Source: Methylomonas albis (GTDB lineage: Bacteria; Pseudomonadota; Gammaproteobacteria; Methylococcales; Methylomonadaceae). From it: a stretch of 64,000 bases of DNA. Location of the stretch: contig NZ_JACXSS010000001.1 in the NCBI RefSeq assembly GCF_014850955.1, forward strand, positions 2,542,001 through 2,606,000, in the 5' to 3' direction. Positions 10,259-19,004 of this stretch are shown here, piece by piece (the stretch's first letter is position 1; each line of letters begins with the position of its first letter). The position numbers and the translations under genes are program-made. Below the pieces are notes generated by a model. That model was given only the letters and a program-made list of their open reading frames with translations. It did no database searches and had not been told where the DNA came from.

Positions 10259-11062
10259 TTAAACATCCATGGCTTGACGCATGGATTTTAATAAGGTGAC
10301 GATCTCATGCTTGGCTTGCTGAGGATCATCGAGATTTGCTTCTATTTTACTGATCAGCGCGCTACCCACCACGACACCGTCGGCAATCGCGGCGATGGTT
10401 TTCGCGGTGTCGGCATCCTTCACACCAAAACCGACGCCGACCGGCAAAGCTGTATTTTGGCGAATCAGTTGCAGTTTTTGTTCGACGTCGGCGGTATCCA
10501 GATGCCCGGCGCCGGTCACGCCTTTCAAGGACACGTAATACAAATAGCCGCTACCCACCGCGTCCATCTTCTGAATGCGTTCGGCATTGGTGTTAGGCGC
10601 TAGTAAAAAAATCTGGTCGATACCGCGCTCGCGCAGCAGTCTGACACACTCTTCCGATTCTTCCGGCGGCAAATCCACTGTCAACACACCATCGACATCG
10701 GCGCGTTGTGCGGCGTTGGCAAAATCTTCGTAACCCATGATTTCTATCGGATTTAAATAACCCATCAACACCAAAGGGGTGTCCTGATCGGTTTTCCGGA
10801 ACTCAATTGCCATACTTAACACTTTTCGCAAGCCCACATGATGCGATAAAGCCCGCTCGCTGGCTCGCTGTATCACCGGGCCATCCGCCATCGGGTCGGA
10901 AAAAGGCACACCCAGCTCGATAATGTCGGCGCCGGCGGCGACCATTTCGTGCAACAAGGGTACGGTAAATTCCGGATACGGATCGCCGGCGGTAATAAAT
11001 GGTATCAGCGCCTTGCGGCCGGAGGCTTTTAATTCAGCAAATTTGTTAGCTAAACGGCTCAT
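10259..11062 (-). CDS. trpA: Tryptophan synthase alpha chain
   Basis: A 267-residue TIM-barrel subunit that cleaves indole-3-glycerol phosphate to indole. The catalytic Glu is in [18 protein letters not shown], and the second catalytic Asp lies in the [12 protein letters not shown] region. GVGFGVKDA forms part of the phosphate-binding loop. Its ATG overlaps the TGA of trpB by four bases, the usual sign of translational coupling between the two subunits. Confidence 0.97.
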   Translation of the reverse strand: MSRLANKFAELKASGRKALIPFITAGDPYPEFTVPLLHEMVAAGADIIELGVPFSDPMADGPVIQRASERALSHHVGLRKVLSMAIEFRKTDQDTPLVLMGYLNPIEIMGYEDFANAAQRADVDGVLTVDLPPEESEECVRLLRERGIDQIFLLAPNTNAERIQKMDAVGSGYLYYVSLKGVTGAGHLDTADVEQKLQLIRQNTALPVGVGFGVKDADTAKTIAAIADGVVVGSALISKIEANLDDPQQAKHEIVTLLKSMRQAMDV

Positions 11063-12279
11063 AGACTGATGCCCTCGCGTTGCATAATGGTGTGCATGTC
11101 TTTATCGCCGCGTCCGGATAGGTTAACGATAATAATTTGATCCTTGCGCATAGTAGGCGCCAGCTTCATCGCATAAGCCATCGCATGGCTGGACTCCAGC
11201 GCCGGGATGATGCCTTCCATCTTGGTTAAGGCATGAAAACCTTGCAGCGCCTCTTCGTCGGTAATATTGGGATATTGGGCGCGGCCGGTATCTTTCAACC
11301 AGGCATGTTCCGGACCGACGCCAGGATAATCCAGACCGGCGGAGATGGAATGCGTTTCGATAATCTCACCGTCGTCATCGGCCATCAGATAGGTACGATT
11401 GCCGTGCAATACACCGGGCCTGCCGGCCGACAACGGCGCGGAATGACGACCGGTTTCGATGCCGTCGCCGGCAGCCTCTACCCCATACATTTTCACGGTC
11501 TTGTCATCGATAAACGGATAAAACAATCCAATGGCATTGGACCCGCCACCCACGCATGCCACCAGCGCATCCGGCAAGCGCCCTGCTTGATCGATACATT
11601 GTTGGCGGGCTTCGCGGCCTATCACCGCCTGAAAATCCCGAACCATGGCCGGATAAGGATGCGGACCGGCGACTGTGCCGATAATGTAAAACGTATTGTC
11701 GATATTGGTTACCCAGTCGCGCAGGGCTTCGTTCAGCGCATCTTTCAGGGTTTTGGAGCCGGATTGCACGGGCACGACAGTGGCGCCCAGCAACTTCATC
11801 CGATAGACATTCAAGGCTTGGCGCGCAACATCGACTGCGCCCATGTAAACCACGCACTCCAAACCCAGGCGCGCAGCGACAGTCGCAGTCGCGACGCCGT
11901 GCTGGCCAGCGCCGGTTTCAGCGATGATACGGGTCTTGCCCATGCGTTTTGCCAATAACGCCTGACCAACGGTATTATTTACCTTATGCGCGCCGGTGTG
12001 GTTGAGATCTTCGCGCTTTAGATAAATCTGCGCGCCGCCCAGTACGCGGCTCCATCGCTCGGCGTGATAGAGCGGGGATGGCCGGCCCACATAATCCCTG
12101 AGATCGGCATCCAACTCGGCAATGAATTCAGGATCCTGCATATAGCGCTGGTAGGCTTCGTTCAATTCGGTAATTGCCGGCATCAGCGTTTCCGCTACAA
12201 AAATACCGCCGTAAGGCCCGAAATGGCCCCGGGCATCCGGCATATCGTACTTGTGCCCCTGAGGGTATTTCTCTGTCAT
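11059..12279 (-). CDS. trpB: Tryptophan synthase beta chain
   Basis: A 406-residue PLP enzyme that condenses indole with serine to give tryptophan. The PLP lysine is in [12 protein letters not shown]. The phosphate cup [10 protein letters not shown] and the catalytic region [11 protein letters not shown] are intact. It overlaps trpA downstream and trpF upstream by four bases each (ATGA), giving a compact trpF-trpB-trpA unit. Confidence 0.98.
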   Translation of the reverse strand: MTEKYPQGHKYDMPDARGHFGPYGGIFVAETLMPAITELNEAYQRYMQDPEFIAELDADLRDYVGRPSPLYHAERWSRVLGGAQIYLKREDLNHTGAHKVNNTVGQALLAKRMGKTRIIAETGAGQHGVATATVAARLGLECVVYMGAVDVARQALNVYRMKLLGATVVPVQSGSKTLKDALNEALRDWVTNIDNTFYIIGTVAGPHPYPAMVRDFQAVIGREARQQCIDQAGRLPDALVACVGGGSNAIGLFYPFIDDKTVKMYGVEAAGDGIETGRHSAPLSAGRPGVLHGNRTYLMADDDGEIIETHSISAGLDYPGVGPEHAWLKDTGRAQYPNITDEEALQGFHALTKMEGIIPALESSHAMAYAMKLAPTMRKDQIIIVNLSGRGDKDMHTIMQREGISL

Positions 12280-12905
12280 AGTTCTAAAGTCACTTGATTA
12301 GTTTTTCTTATAAACGCAGCCATTTTTGCCGCATCCTTAATGCCTTTCCCGGCCTCAACACCGCTGCTGACATCCAGCGCATACGGTTTTACAGCTTTAA
12401 TCGCATCACCGGCATTTTCCGGCGTCAATCCGCCCGCGAGAATTATCGGCACACTACGAGTCTTTGGAATCAAATCCCAGTCAAAACCGCTACCGCTGCC
12501 GCCTTGCACGCCTGGATGATAAGCATCCAAAAGTAAGCCGGCCGCATCGTGGTATTGCTGTTGCAGCGCGCCGACGTCCGTATCCGGGCGCATGCGAATC
12601 GCTTTGATGTACGCCTTATCGTAAATCCGGCAATCCTCGGCAGCTTCATCGCCATGAAATTGCAGGCAATCCACCCTTACTTTATTTAACACCTCGCGAA
12701 TCAAAGCAGGCTCGGCATCGACGAACAAGGCTACCACGTTAACAAAGGCTGGCAATGCTCTACTGATAATGGCAGCTTGTTCGATGGATACGTTTCTTGG
12801 ACTGGGCGGATAAAACACCAAACCGATGGCATCGACACCCAAATTAGCCGCACAAAGCGCATCTTCAACCTGAGTAAAGCCGCAAATTTTAACGCGGGTG
12901 CGCAT
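12276..12905 (-). CDS. trpF: Phosphoribosylanthranilate isomerase
   Basis: A 209-residue TIM-barrel enzyme that converts phosphoribosylanthranilate to the carboxyphenylamino-deoxyribulose phosphate in tryptophan synthesis. The catalytic Cys is in VKICGFT near the N-terminus, the catalytic Asp is in LLLDAYHPG, and [10 protein letters not shown] and LDVSSGVE bind the phosphate. The start at 12905 is preceded by GAGG with a six-base spacer; an upstream ATG at 12917 lacks this. First gene of the nine-gene operon that runs down to metZ. Confidence 0.95.
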   Translation of the reverse strand: MRTRVKICGFTQVEDALCAANLGVDAIGLVFYPPSPRNVSIEQAAIISRALPAFVNVVALFVDAEPALIREVLNKVRVDCLQFHGDEAAEDCRIYDKAYIKAIRMRPDTDVGALQQQYHDAAGLLLDAYHPGVQGGSGSGFDWDLIPKTRSVPIILAGGLTPENAGDAIKAVKPYALDVSSGVEAGKGIKDAAKMAAFIRKTNQVTLEL

Positions 12906-12932
12906 CAAAAGCCTCACAAAAAACGGCGGCGT

Positions 12933-12960
12933 AGGATAACACAGCTAGCCGAGTTGTCAT
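12933..12960 (-). promoter_or_regulatory. Candidate sigma-70 promoter for the trpFBA-accD-folC-dedD-cvpA-purF-metZ operon
   Basis: Read on the minus strand, a -35 box ATGACA (five of six consensus bases) at 12955-12960 is followed after 16 bases by TATCCT (four of six) at 12933-12938. The predicted start point is about 20 bases before the trpF ATG, and the site lies between the preceding terminator and trpF. No leader peptide or attenuator structure is visible in so short a leader. Confidence 0.5.
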
Positions 12961-12972
12961 GTCCGGGCCAAT

Positions 12973-13000
12973 AAAAAAAGGCTGACCCTTGTCAGCCTTT
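12973..13000 (-). terminator. Rho-independent terminator after the DUF2231 gene
   Basis: On the minus strand a perfect ten-base-pair stem (AAAGGCTGAC paired with GTCAGCCTTT) closes a four-base loop and is followed by a run of seven T. It lies 25 bp after the stop codon of the DUF2231 gene and separates it from the trpF promoter. Confidence 0.9.
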
Positions 13001-13024
13001 ATCCGGCGGCTCTGCAGGCTTACG

Positions 13025-13786
13025 TCAATGCGCATGATGATGGTCGTGATGATGACCGGCAGAGCCATGCGCCGCTTCATCGTGATGACTATCATCCGGT
13101 TTCAATTCTTCCACGTCGACTTCTTCATGTATTACCGACACATTATCCTCAACAACGCCTTCGTGTTCGTGGGCTTGCGCGGCGGCTCGATTGATCTGAT
13201 CGGCAGCTTGCACCGACACGCCATATTTATAAACCATCAGGCCACCTAGGTCGGCGGTAAACGCCAACAGCCCAGATAAAATCGCCGCCAATAACAAGTA
13301 CAAGGTATTGGCTGGACCGACAATATGCCCTTTGCTCAACAAGCGCCAGGCCGCCAGAACTGCAGCCAGGCTCAATACCGAGATACCCAGATGTTCGTGA
13401 TGCTCCATCACTTCATGGACGTTGCCGCCATGCGCCACTGTCGCAGCCGCAACCAAACCGGCCGCCACGGCGAACCCGGCAAACACCGTACCCAGATACA
13501 AAAACGCGCCGGCTATCTGCCGCCACTCCGGGCGGTTCGCCAAGCTGCCTATCAAATCCAGGGTAAAGAACAATGTCAGCAAAGCAATCGGAAAATGCAC
13601 CAGCAAGGGATGAATATTCTGCAACGCGGCAATGCCTGGCAACAGACTATTAAAACTTTCCGAAGGGGATTGCCGCACCAGTACTTCGAGAAACGACAGC
13701 AAGCTGTCTACCCCGCCGCTCAGCCCGCCGCCGCTATCACCACCGCCATGTACGGCAAACGTTAAATGATCGTTTAGACCCCACAT
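13025..13786 (-). CDS. DUF2231-type membrane protein with histidine-rich tail
   Basis: A 253-residue protein with about four membrane helices starting near the segment IHPLLVHFPIALL, the hallmark of the DUF2231 family. The cytoplasmic or periplasmic C-terminus is rich in His, Asp and Glu and ends in a cluster of nine His within the last twelve residues, which suggests metal binding. I chose the ATG at 13786 because a strong GGGAGG Shine-Dalgarno sequence lies five bases upstream; an earlier in-frame start at 13825 would add an implausible N-terminus. Function unknown; the family often accompanies respiratory or heme-copper proteins. Single-gene unit with its own terminator. Confidence 0.8.
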   Translation of the reverse strand: MWGLNDHLTFAVHGGGDSGGGLSGGVDSLLSFLEVLVRQSPSESFNSLLPGIAALQNIHPLLVHFPIALLTLFFTLDLIGSLANRPEWRQIAGAFLYLGTVFAGFAVAAGLVAAATVAHGGNVHEVMEHHEHLGISVLSLAAVLAAWRLLSKGHIVGPANTLYLLLAAILSGLLAFTADLGGLMVYKYGVSVQAADQINRAAAQAHEHEGVVEDNVSVIHEEVDVEELKPDDSHHDEAAHGSAGHHHDHHHAH

Positions 13787-13838
13787 AAAACCTCCCCCGA
13801 TTCCGTTTTGCGCGGATACTACCACGATAGGACTAAGC

Positions 13839-14864
13839 CTAGTTAATCGTCACCTGAGTCGACATTGTCAAGGCTCTAGTTTTGCTTTCCACAAACTCGG
13901 TGCCTTGTTGCTGGATAAACATCACCTGCAATTTCTCGGCATCAGCGAGTTTCATACCCTCTTCTTGCCCCAAGCATAGTAAAGCAGTAGACCAGGCATC
14001 TGCGATAGTGGGGCTTTCATTAAACACACTAACAGCTACCAAATCGTGTGTCACCGGTTTGCCATTGCGGCCATCGAGAATGTGGCTGTAACGTTTGCCT
14101 TTAATGTCGAAATAATGCCGATAAGTGCCGGAGGTCATCACCGCCATCGGTGTTTCTTTGGGCAAGGTCACCACCTTGTGCATTTTTTGCTCACCGGGCA
14201 GCGGCTTTTCCACTGCAATCCGCCAGGCCTTACCGTCCGGCTTGCTGCCCAGCGCTTTCAATTCGCCGCCAATTTCCACCAAATAGTTTTCGATACCCAA
14301 GGCCTCAAGCGCACTACTGATTTTTTCTACGCTATAACCCTGCGCTATCGACGACACATCGACTCGCACATTCGGTAGTGTTTTCAACATATGGCTATCG
14401 TCGACCAGCTGCAATTTATCCATGCCGATATTCGCCAAAGCTGCCTGCAGCGCGGCATCGTCGGGAATAGTCAAATCGTCGCCCATAAAGCCCCACATCT
14501 CGAACAAAGGTTTTATGGTCAAATCGTAACAACCCTGACTCAGTTTACTGACGTTCTGTGCAACTTTAACCAAAGCGACGATTTCCTCGCCAACCTGCTG
14601 ACTGTTTGTCGATGTGTTGGCGTTGAATTGCTCGATTATCGAGTCAGGCCGGTAGTTGGATAAGGTTTTATCCAAATCCAAGAAAACTTTTTCAGCCTCA
14701 GCGGTAATTTGCGCATCATCCAAGGCTTGCGGCGTCCAATAGCTGATGTGGTAGGTGGTCCCTTGCGCAAAACCACTAAACGTCTGCACTGGCGGCAACG
14801 GCTCCGCACACCCCTGTATTAGCAACCATCCAAGTACGACCGCGCTCCATCCTTTCCTTAGCAT
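13839..14864 (-). CDS. apbE: FAD:protein FMN transferase (ApbE), lipoprotein
   Basis: A 341-residue ApbE-family protein that attaches FMN to threonine residues of periplasmic flavoproteins such as the NqrBC and RnfDG subunits. The N-terminus has a lipoprotein signal with lipobox LIQGC (Cys19). Family markers include DVSSIAQGYSV, GGELKALG, and the C-terminal metal-binding region around HILDGRNGKPV and ADAWSTALL. No Nqr or Rnf genes lie in the window; rnfH nearby is named for homology only. Likely co-transcribed with the isochorismatase-like gene 15 bp upstream. Confidence 0.92.
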   Translation of the reverse strand: MLRKGWSAVVLGWLLIQGCAEPLPPVQTFSGFAQGTTYHISYWTPQALDDAQITAEAEKVFLDLDKTLSNYRPDSIIEQFNANTSTNSQQVGEEIVALVKVAQNVSKLSQGCYDLTIKPLFEMWGFMGDDLTIPDDAALQAALANIGMDKLQLVDDSHMLKTLPNVRVDVSSIAQGYSVEKISSALEALGIENYLVEIGGELKALGSKPDGKAWRIAVEKPLPGEQKMHKVVTLPKETPMAVMTSGTYRHYFDIKGKRYSHILDGRNGKPVTHDLVAVSVFNESPTIADAWSTALLCLGQEEGMKLADAEKLQVMFIQQQGTEFVESKTRALTMSTQVTIN

Positions 14865-14879
14865 TAAACCCCCGATTAA

Positions 14880-15449
14880 TTAACGCAAAAGCGCTGAAAT
14901 AGTTTTGAAATGGCTATGCCGAGCATCCCGCAACCATTCGAACAACACTGATTCGTGACAGCTCAACGTAGCGCCTTGCTGCTGCATACGCTGCAAAGCG
15001 AAATTTTTATGTTCCGCGCGACGCGAGCAGACAGCATCTTCCAAAACGTGAACCTGATAATGCTGATTTAACAACTCAAGCGCGGTTTGCAACACGCAGA
15101 CATGCGCTTCCTGGCCTATCACGACGACTTGTTTCCGCCCGGTATCAACCAAAGCTTGATTGAAGCCGTCCGCGGCGCAACAAGAAAAACCGGTTTTACT
15201 GAAACACCGCGAGTTGCCCGGCAAATACTCGCCAATCTCCTGTTGAGTAGGCCCAAGACCTTGGGGATACTGTTCGGTCACTAGCACCGGCACATCCAAC
15301 AACCCCGCAGCTTGCAGCAAACGTTGGCCGTGCATGAGCATCTGCTGCAGCTCTAAAACGGGCATCACCGTAGACAAACGCCCTTGAATATCAACCACTA
15401 GCAAAACGCTATTGTTTGCGTCTAATAAATTCGGATGCATGGCCATCAT
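14880..15449 (-). CDS. Isochorismatase-family cysteine hydrolase
   Basis: A 189-residue alpha/beta hydrolase of the isochorismatase superfamily. The triad is visible as Asp in LLVVDIQGRL, Lys in CFSKTGFSCC, and the nucleophilic Cys in GQEAHVCVLQTALELL. Close in length and pattern to YcaC-like hydrolases of unknown substrate. The start overlaps the smpB stop (TAATG), with a second ATG three bases further on, so translation is probably coupled to smpB. Confidence 0.85.
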   Translation of the reverse strand: MMAMHPNLLDANNSVLLVVDIQGRLSTVMPVLELQQMLMHGQRLLQAAGLLDVPVLVTEQYPQGLGPTQQEIGEYLPGNSRCFSKTGFSCCAADGFNQALVDTGRKQVVVIGQEAHVCVLQTALELLNQHYQVHVLEDAVCSRRAEHKNFALQRMQQQGATLSCHESVLFEWLRDARHSHFKTISALLR

Positions 15450-15934
15450 TAACCGTGCTTCATGATGCGCGCCCTATCGCGCTCCCAATCTTTATCCTTG
15501 GCAGCGGCGCGTTTGTCGTGCAGTTTTTTACCCTTGGCCAGACCGATTTTTAACTTGGCGCGGCCTTTAATCCAGTACATCGACAACGGAATCAAGGTAT
15601 AGCCCTTGCGTTCCACTGAACCGATCAGCCTATTCAGCTCGCGTCTATGCAACAACAGTTTTTTCTTGCGCACCGCATCGGGATTGACATGGGTAGACGC
15701 CGACAACAGTGCCGAAACATGCGCGCCGCACAGCCAGGCTTCACCACGTCTGACCTCGACATAGCTTTCTTTCAATTGAATCCGACCGTCGCGTAAACTC
15801 TTTACTTCCCAGCCTTCCAATACCAAACCGGCTTCGAAAGTCTCGTCTATGGTGTACTCGTGAGTAGCCTGGCGATTAACCGCAATGGTGTTATCGGTGG
15901 CTTTGTTGTCCTTCTTGGATTTTTTGGCTGCCAT
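15449..15934 (-). CDS. smpB: SsrA-binding protein SmpB
   Basis: A 161-residue RNA-binding protein of trans-translation; it carries tmRNA to stalled ribosomes. Recognisable from THEYTIDETFEAGLVLEGWEVKSLR-type residues (about 20-45), the central GWEVKS and the basic C-terminal tail KKLHDKRAAAKDKDWERD. The frame stays open upstream to 16102, but the ATG at 15934 gives the family's normal length. It is divergent from the NSS transporter gene; no ssrA gene was recognised in this window. Confidence 0.96.
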   Translation of the reverse strand: MAAKKSKKDNKATDNTIAVNRQATHEYTIDETFEAGLVLEGWEVKSLRDGRIQLKESYVEVRRGEAWLCGAHVSALLSASTHVNPDAVRKKKLLLHRRELNRLIGSVERKGYTLIPLSMYWIKGRAKLKIGLAKGKKLHDKRAAAKDKDWERDRARIMKHG

Positions 15935-16034
15935 TCTGTAGCGAAGATTTTTTAAACTGACTGAAAACGTGAATTTTGATATTTTACTCACACACCCGTT
16001 AAATAACGACATAAAAACACAAGGGCTCCCCAAC

Positions 16035-17393
16035 ATGACAGATAAAACCCCATCCATCCACGGCGAATGGTCCTCCCGCTTCGCCTTTATTCTGGCCGCC
16101 ACCGGTTCGGCGGTCGGTTTGGGTAATATCTGGAAGTTTCCTTACATCACCGGCCAAAACGGCGGTGGCGCCTTTGTAATGGTGTATTTGCTCTGCGTAG
16201 CCGCCATCGGCATACCGATCATGATTGCGGAAATTATGCTGGGCCGACGCGGCCGGCAAAGCCCGATCAACACCATGCAAAGTCTAGCCGCGGAAGCTAA
16301 AGTCGATCCACGCTGGGGGTATTTGGGCTGGATGGGCATGATCGCCGGTTTTTTAATCCTGGCCTACTATAGCGTGATTGCCGGCTGGGCTATGGCTTAT
16401 ATCTTTAAAGCCTTTTTCGGCGGCTTCTTCGGTACCGACGCAAGTGAAGTCAAGCAAATGTTCGACAACCTAATGGCCAGCCCGCTTCAGCAAATTTTCT
16501 GGCACTCGCTGTTCATGTTCATCACCATGCAAGTGGTGATGCGCGGCGTGAAAGGCGGCCTGGAAAAAGCCGTGCGCTTCTTAATGCCGGCTTTGTTTGT
16601 CATCCTGATCATTTTGGTGGCTTATGCGATGGCTTCCGGCGCTTATGCGCAAGGCATCCACTTTTTATTCAGCCCCGATTTCAGCAAAATCAACGCCGAC
16701 GCTGTACTTACCGCAATGGGCCACGCCTTCTTTACTTTAAGCTTGGGCATGGGCGCGATTATGGTTTACGGCTCTTACCTGCCCGGTCATGTCTCTATTG
16801 CCAAAACCACGTTTTTCATCGCCGGCGCCGACACGGCGGTAGCCTTGCTGGCCGGCATCGCCATCTTTCCCCTGGTATTTGCCAACCAACTGGAAGTTGC
16901 CACCGGCCCCGGCCTGATCTTTCAAACCCTGCCCTTGGCTTTTGGACATATGAGCGGCGGCTGGATGTTCGGCGTGCTGTTTTTTGTGTTGCTGTTTTTT
17001 GCCGCCCTCACCTCCTCTATTTCTTTGATTGAGCCGGCAGTGGCCTGGCTGGTGGAAAACAAAAATATTGATAGGCAAAAAGCCTGCGTCTGGTCCGGCA
17101 CCGCTTGCTGGGGTTTGGGCCTGGCCGTGGTATTTTCCTTCAATATCTGGTCCGGTTTTAAAATGTTCGATAAAAATCTATTCGAACTGCTGGACTATCT
17201 GACCGCTAACCTGATGCTGCCTTTGGGCGGTTTGTGCATCGCGGTATTTGCCGGCTGGATGATGAAACAAGGCCATGCCGAGCAAGAACTGGAACTTCCT
17301 AAGCAAGGCTTTCAAGCCTGGCAATTTCTGATCAAATACCTGGCACCGGCAGCAGTGTTCATCGTCTTCCTGCACGTGCTCGGGGTCCTGTAA
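16035..17393 (+). CDS. Sodium-dependent transporter, NSS/SNF family
   Basis: A 452-residue inner-membrane protein with about eleven or twelve hydrophobic helices, as in LeuT-type bacterial amino-acid transporters. The first helix has the unwound sodium/substrate motif GSAVGLGNIWKFPY, followed by GGGAF. Helices 6-8 contain FTLSLGMGAIMVYGSY and FFAALTSSISLIEP, which hold further sodium ligands. Substrate probably a neutral or aromatic amino acid, but this cannot be read off. I chose the ATG at 16035 (AAGGG upstream) over an upstream in-frame ATG at 15969. The stop overlaps the ratA start. Confidence 0.92.
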   Translation: MTDKTPSIHGEWSSRFAFILAATGSAVGLGNIWKFPYITGQNGGGAFVMVYLLCVAAIGIPIMIAEIMLGRRGRQSPINTMQSLAAEAKVDPRWGYLGWMGMIAGFLILAYYSVIAGWAMAYIFKAFFGGFFGTDASEVKQMFDNLMASPLQQIFWHSLFMFITMQVVMRGVKGGLEKAVRFLMPALFVILIILVAYAMASGAYAQGIHFLFSPDFSKINADAVLTAMGHAFFTLSLGMGAIMVYGSYLPGHVSIAKTTFFIAGADTAVALLAGIAIFPLVFANQLEVATGPGLIFQTLPLAFGHMSGGWMFGVLFFVLLFFAALTSSISLIEPAVAWLVENKNIDRQKACVWSGTACWGLGLAVVFSFNIWSGFKMFDKNLFELLDYLTANLMLPLGGLCIAVFAGWMMKQGHAEQELELPKQGFQAWQFLIKYLAPAAVFIVFLHVLGVL

Positions 17394-17830
17394 TGATCAC
17401 GGTTGTACAAAAAAGCGCCCTGGTCAAATTCTCGGCGAAGCAGATGTTCGATCTGGTGGACGATATCGAGTCGTATCCCAAGTTTTTACCTTGGTGCTCC
17501 GGCAGCAAGATATTGAAGCGCGACGGCGACATCGTCGAAGGCCAAATCGACATCGCCAAGGCCGGCTTTCATAAGTCCTTTACCACCCGCAATAAAGTCG
17601 ATCAGGGCGGCAAAATCCAAATTAGCCTGCTGGACGGGCCGTTTTCCTCGCTTGAGGGCTTTTGGAGCTTCATGCCGCTGCGCGAGGACGCAAGCAAAAT
17701 CTCGCTGGACCTGGAATTCGAAATCTCCGGCATGCTCGCCAATCTTGCGTTCGGCCCGGTGTTCAATCAGATCTGCAATACCATGGTATCTTCCTTCACC
17801 CAGCGCGCTAAATCGTTGTATGGCGGCTGA
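17393..17830 (+). CDS. ratA: RatA-type START/cyclase-like protein
   Basis: A 145-residue member of the RatA/Coq10 family with a helix-grip fold. The segment FSAKQMFDLVDDIESYPKFL and the C-terminal FNQICNTMVSSFTQRAK are characteristic. Coq10 homologues bind ubiquinone; the E. coli protein was described as a 70S ribosome association inhibitor. The pair ratA-rnfH next to smpB is conserved widely in proteobacteria. Starts in a TAATG overlap with the transporter and overlaps rnfH by eleven bases. Confidence 0.92.
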   Translation: MITVVQKSALVKFSAKQMFDLVDDIESYPKFLPWCSGSKILKRDGDIVEGQIDIAKAGFHKSFTTRNKVDQGGKIQISLLDGPFSSLEGFWSFMPLREDASKISLDLEFEISGMLANLAFGPVFNQICNTMVSSFTQRAKSLYGG

Positions 17831-18101
17831 TTTGATAAGCGTTGAAGTGGCTTATGCCCTGCCGGATCGGCAGTTGCTTACTCCCGTCAGTTTAGCGGCT
17901 AATAGCAGTATCGAACAGGCGATAGAAGAATCCGGCATTTTGCGGGAGTTTCCGGAAATTGATTTGAGTAAGCAGAAGGTTGGGATTTTTGGGCAGGTTT
18001 GCAGTTTGGATAAGATCCTTAGTTCTGAAGATCGTGTCGAGATTTATCGGCCTTTAAAACAAAATCCGATGGATGCGCGGCGGGTGCGATTGCAGAAGTA
18101 G
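17820..18101 (+). CDS. rnfH: RnfH-family ubiquitin-like protein (RatB)
   Basis: A 93-residue beta-grasp protein of the RnfH/UPF0125 family. Markers are VEVAYALPDRQ near the N-terminus, the central GILREFPEIDL and the C-terminal DRVEIYRPLKQNPMDARRVR. Function is not settled; it is not part of an Rnf operon here. The ATG at 17820 overlaps the end of ratA, so the pair is translationally linked. Confidence 0.93.
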   Translation: MAADLISVEVAYALPDRQLLTPVSLAANSSIEQAIEESGILREFPEIDLSKQKVGIFGQVCSLDKILSSEDRVEIYRPLKQNPMDARRVRLQK

Positions 18102-18181
18102 TTTGGGTAAAATTTGATTTATGCAGTGCTAAATGAAGACACATAGTTGAAATGAAAAGATATTTTTATTTTTTAAAACGT

Positions 18182-18228
18182 TTAGACATCGTTTTGAGGC
18201 AATGTTTTGCGTCATTTAAGATGTCTAA
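18182..18228. repeat. Inverted repeat at the left boundary of the integron cassette
   Basis: Two perfect nine-base arms, TTAGACATC at 18182-18190 and GATGTCTAA at 18220-18228, enclose a 29-base AT-rich loop. Six bases later comes the core site GTTAGAGC (18234-18241). The structure could be part of a primary recombination (attI-like) site or a decayed attC. No matching R'' core could be found upstream, so its identity stays open. Confidence 0.5.
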
Positions 18229-18234
18229 TTTTAG

Positions 18235-18711
18235 TTAGAGCACAGATGCGCCGCGCCTTCCAGAGCACCCCGTTTCTGTTTCTTCTGGCACTTGCGGTGC
18301 TAGGTATCTCAATCTATTTGGACTTTGGAACAAAGTCGTGGGTTTGGTTTCAACGGTCTGGCTCCGTTCTCGTGCTTTTTGGCGCTGTCCTTAGCTACCG
18401 AAGTGTCGTCCGTCTTGGCATCGGCGGTGTTGGAGGCGCCCCCGTAACTTTCGCCTTGGGCTCACTGGTCTCGGTTGATGACTCCGGGCCGGTCCAGAAG
18501 ATGAAGGTTGCCTACGACACAGAGACGGAAGAGCGGTTCCTCCAACACCAGCTGGATAAAGCTGCCGGCTACATAGGTGCATGGCTAATGATTCTAGGTA
18601 CACTCGTGTGGGGTTATGGTGATCTTGTCGGTGCAGTTCTATGAAACTGTGCTCTAACCCTGCATTCGAGGCTACCAGCGCGAAAAGCCGCGCGGGCGCC
18701 TCAACTTCACG
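18235..18711 (+). mobile_element. Solitary integron gene cassette
   Basis: Identical core sites GTTAGAGC occur at 18234-18241 and 18711-18718. With the usual G/TT cleavage, the cassette spans about 477 bp and contains one small gene in the normal orientation. The ATG is 12 bp from the left core and the stop is 6 bp before the attC, as is typical. No integrase gene is visible within the window, so this fits a cassette (CALIN-like) inserted away from, or left by, an integron platform. It lies between rnfH and an acetyltransferase gene. Confidence 0.82.
18246..18644 (+). CDS. Cassette-borne small membrane protein of unknown function
   Basis: The predicted protein has 132 residues, starting at the ATG at 18246; an upstream TTG frame extension would run into the cassette core site and is rejected. 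Two hydrophobic helices lie near residues 9-25 and 37-53, a third near 108-127 close to the C-terminus, with a polar segment of about 45 residues between the second and third. There are no catalytic motifs. The family is not one I can name. Its position inside an integron cassette indicates acquisition by integrase-mediated recombination, which fits accessory rather than housekeeping function. Confidence 0.7.
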   Translation: MRRAFQSTPFLFLLALAVLGISIYLDFGTKSWVWFQRSGSVLVLFGAVLSYRSVVRLGIGGVGGAPVTFALGSLVSVDDSGPVQKMKVAYDTETEERFLQHQLDKAAGYIGAWLMILGTLVWGYGDLVGAVL

Positions 18712-18718
18712 TTAGAGC
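18651..18718 (+). other. Integron attC recombination site (68 bp)
   Basis: The outer R'' and R' boxes are GCTCTAAC (18651-18658) and GTTAGAGC (18711-18718), perfectly complementary. Inside them L'' TTCGAGGC pairs with L' GCCTCAA, leaving one extrahelical C. This single unpaired base at that position is the feature that directs strand choice by IntI in known attC sites such as that of aadA7. A central GCGCG/CGCGC hairpin completes the fold. Confidence 0.88.
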
Positions 18719-18723
18719 CGTAG

Positions 18724-18749
18724 GTCCGATTAGCAAAGCGTAATCGGAC
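18724..18749. repeat. Short interspersed palindromic repeat
   Basis: Arms GTCCGATTA (18724-18732) and TAATCGGAC (18741-18749) flank the loop GCAAAGCG. It begins six bases after the attC site. Another repeat-like stretch with a TGGGT...ACCCA pairing follows at about 18848-18872. Both resemble the GGGTGG-type dispersed repeats elsewhere in the window. The 18719-19004 interval holds no convincing gene. Confidence 0.6.
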
Positions 18750-19004
18750 GAATGGAGCACCCGGATATAACGATCACACGCCTCCTCGACTACGCTCACG
18801 CCAATCGAGGCTACACGATTTTCCGCCCCCTTAATCCAGCCATTTCTCTGGGTTTCGCTGCGCTCTACCCAGCCTACGAGAAGACTGCCGATTAAGTTCT
18901 TAAACGTTCGCCATAGGCAATCCGCCAGCGCCTGCAATACAATATGCTATTAACGCCTTAACCTTGGCGGCGACATTTTGTTTTTCATTCAACCGCAAAC
19001 CAGC

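Noticed and set aside
18707-18937. Minus-strand 76-codon frame after the attC
   Set aside because: It consists of the dispersed palindromic repeats and the end of the attC, so it is an artefact of repeat sequence.
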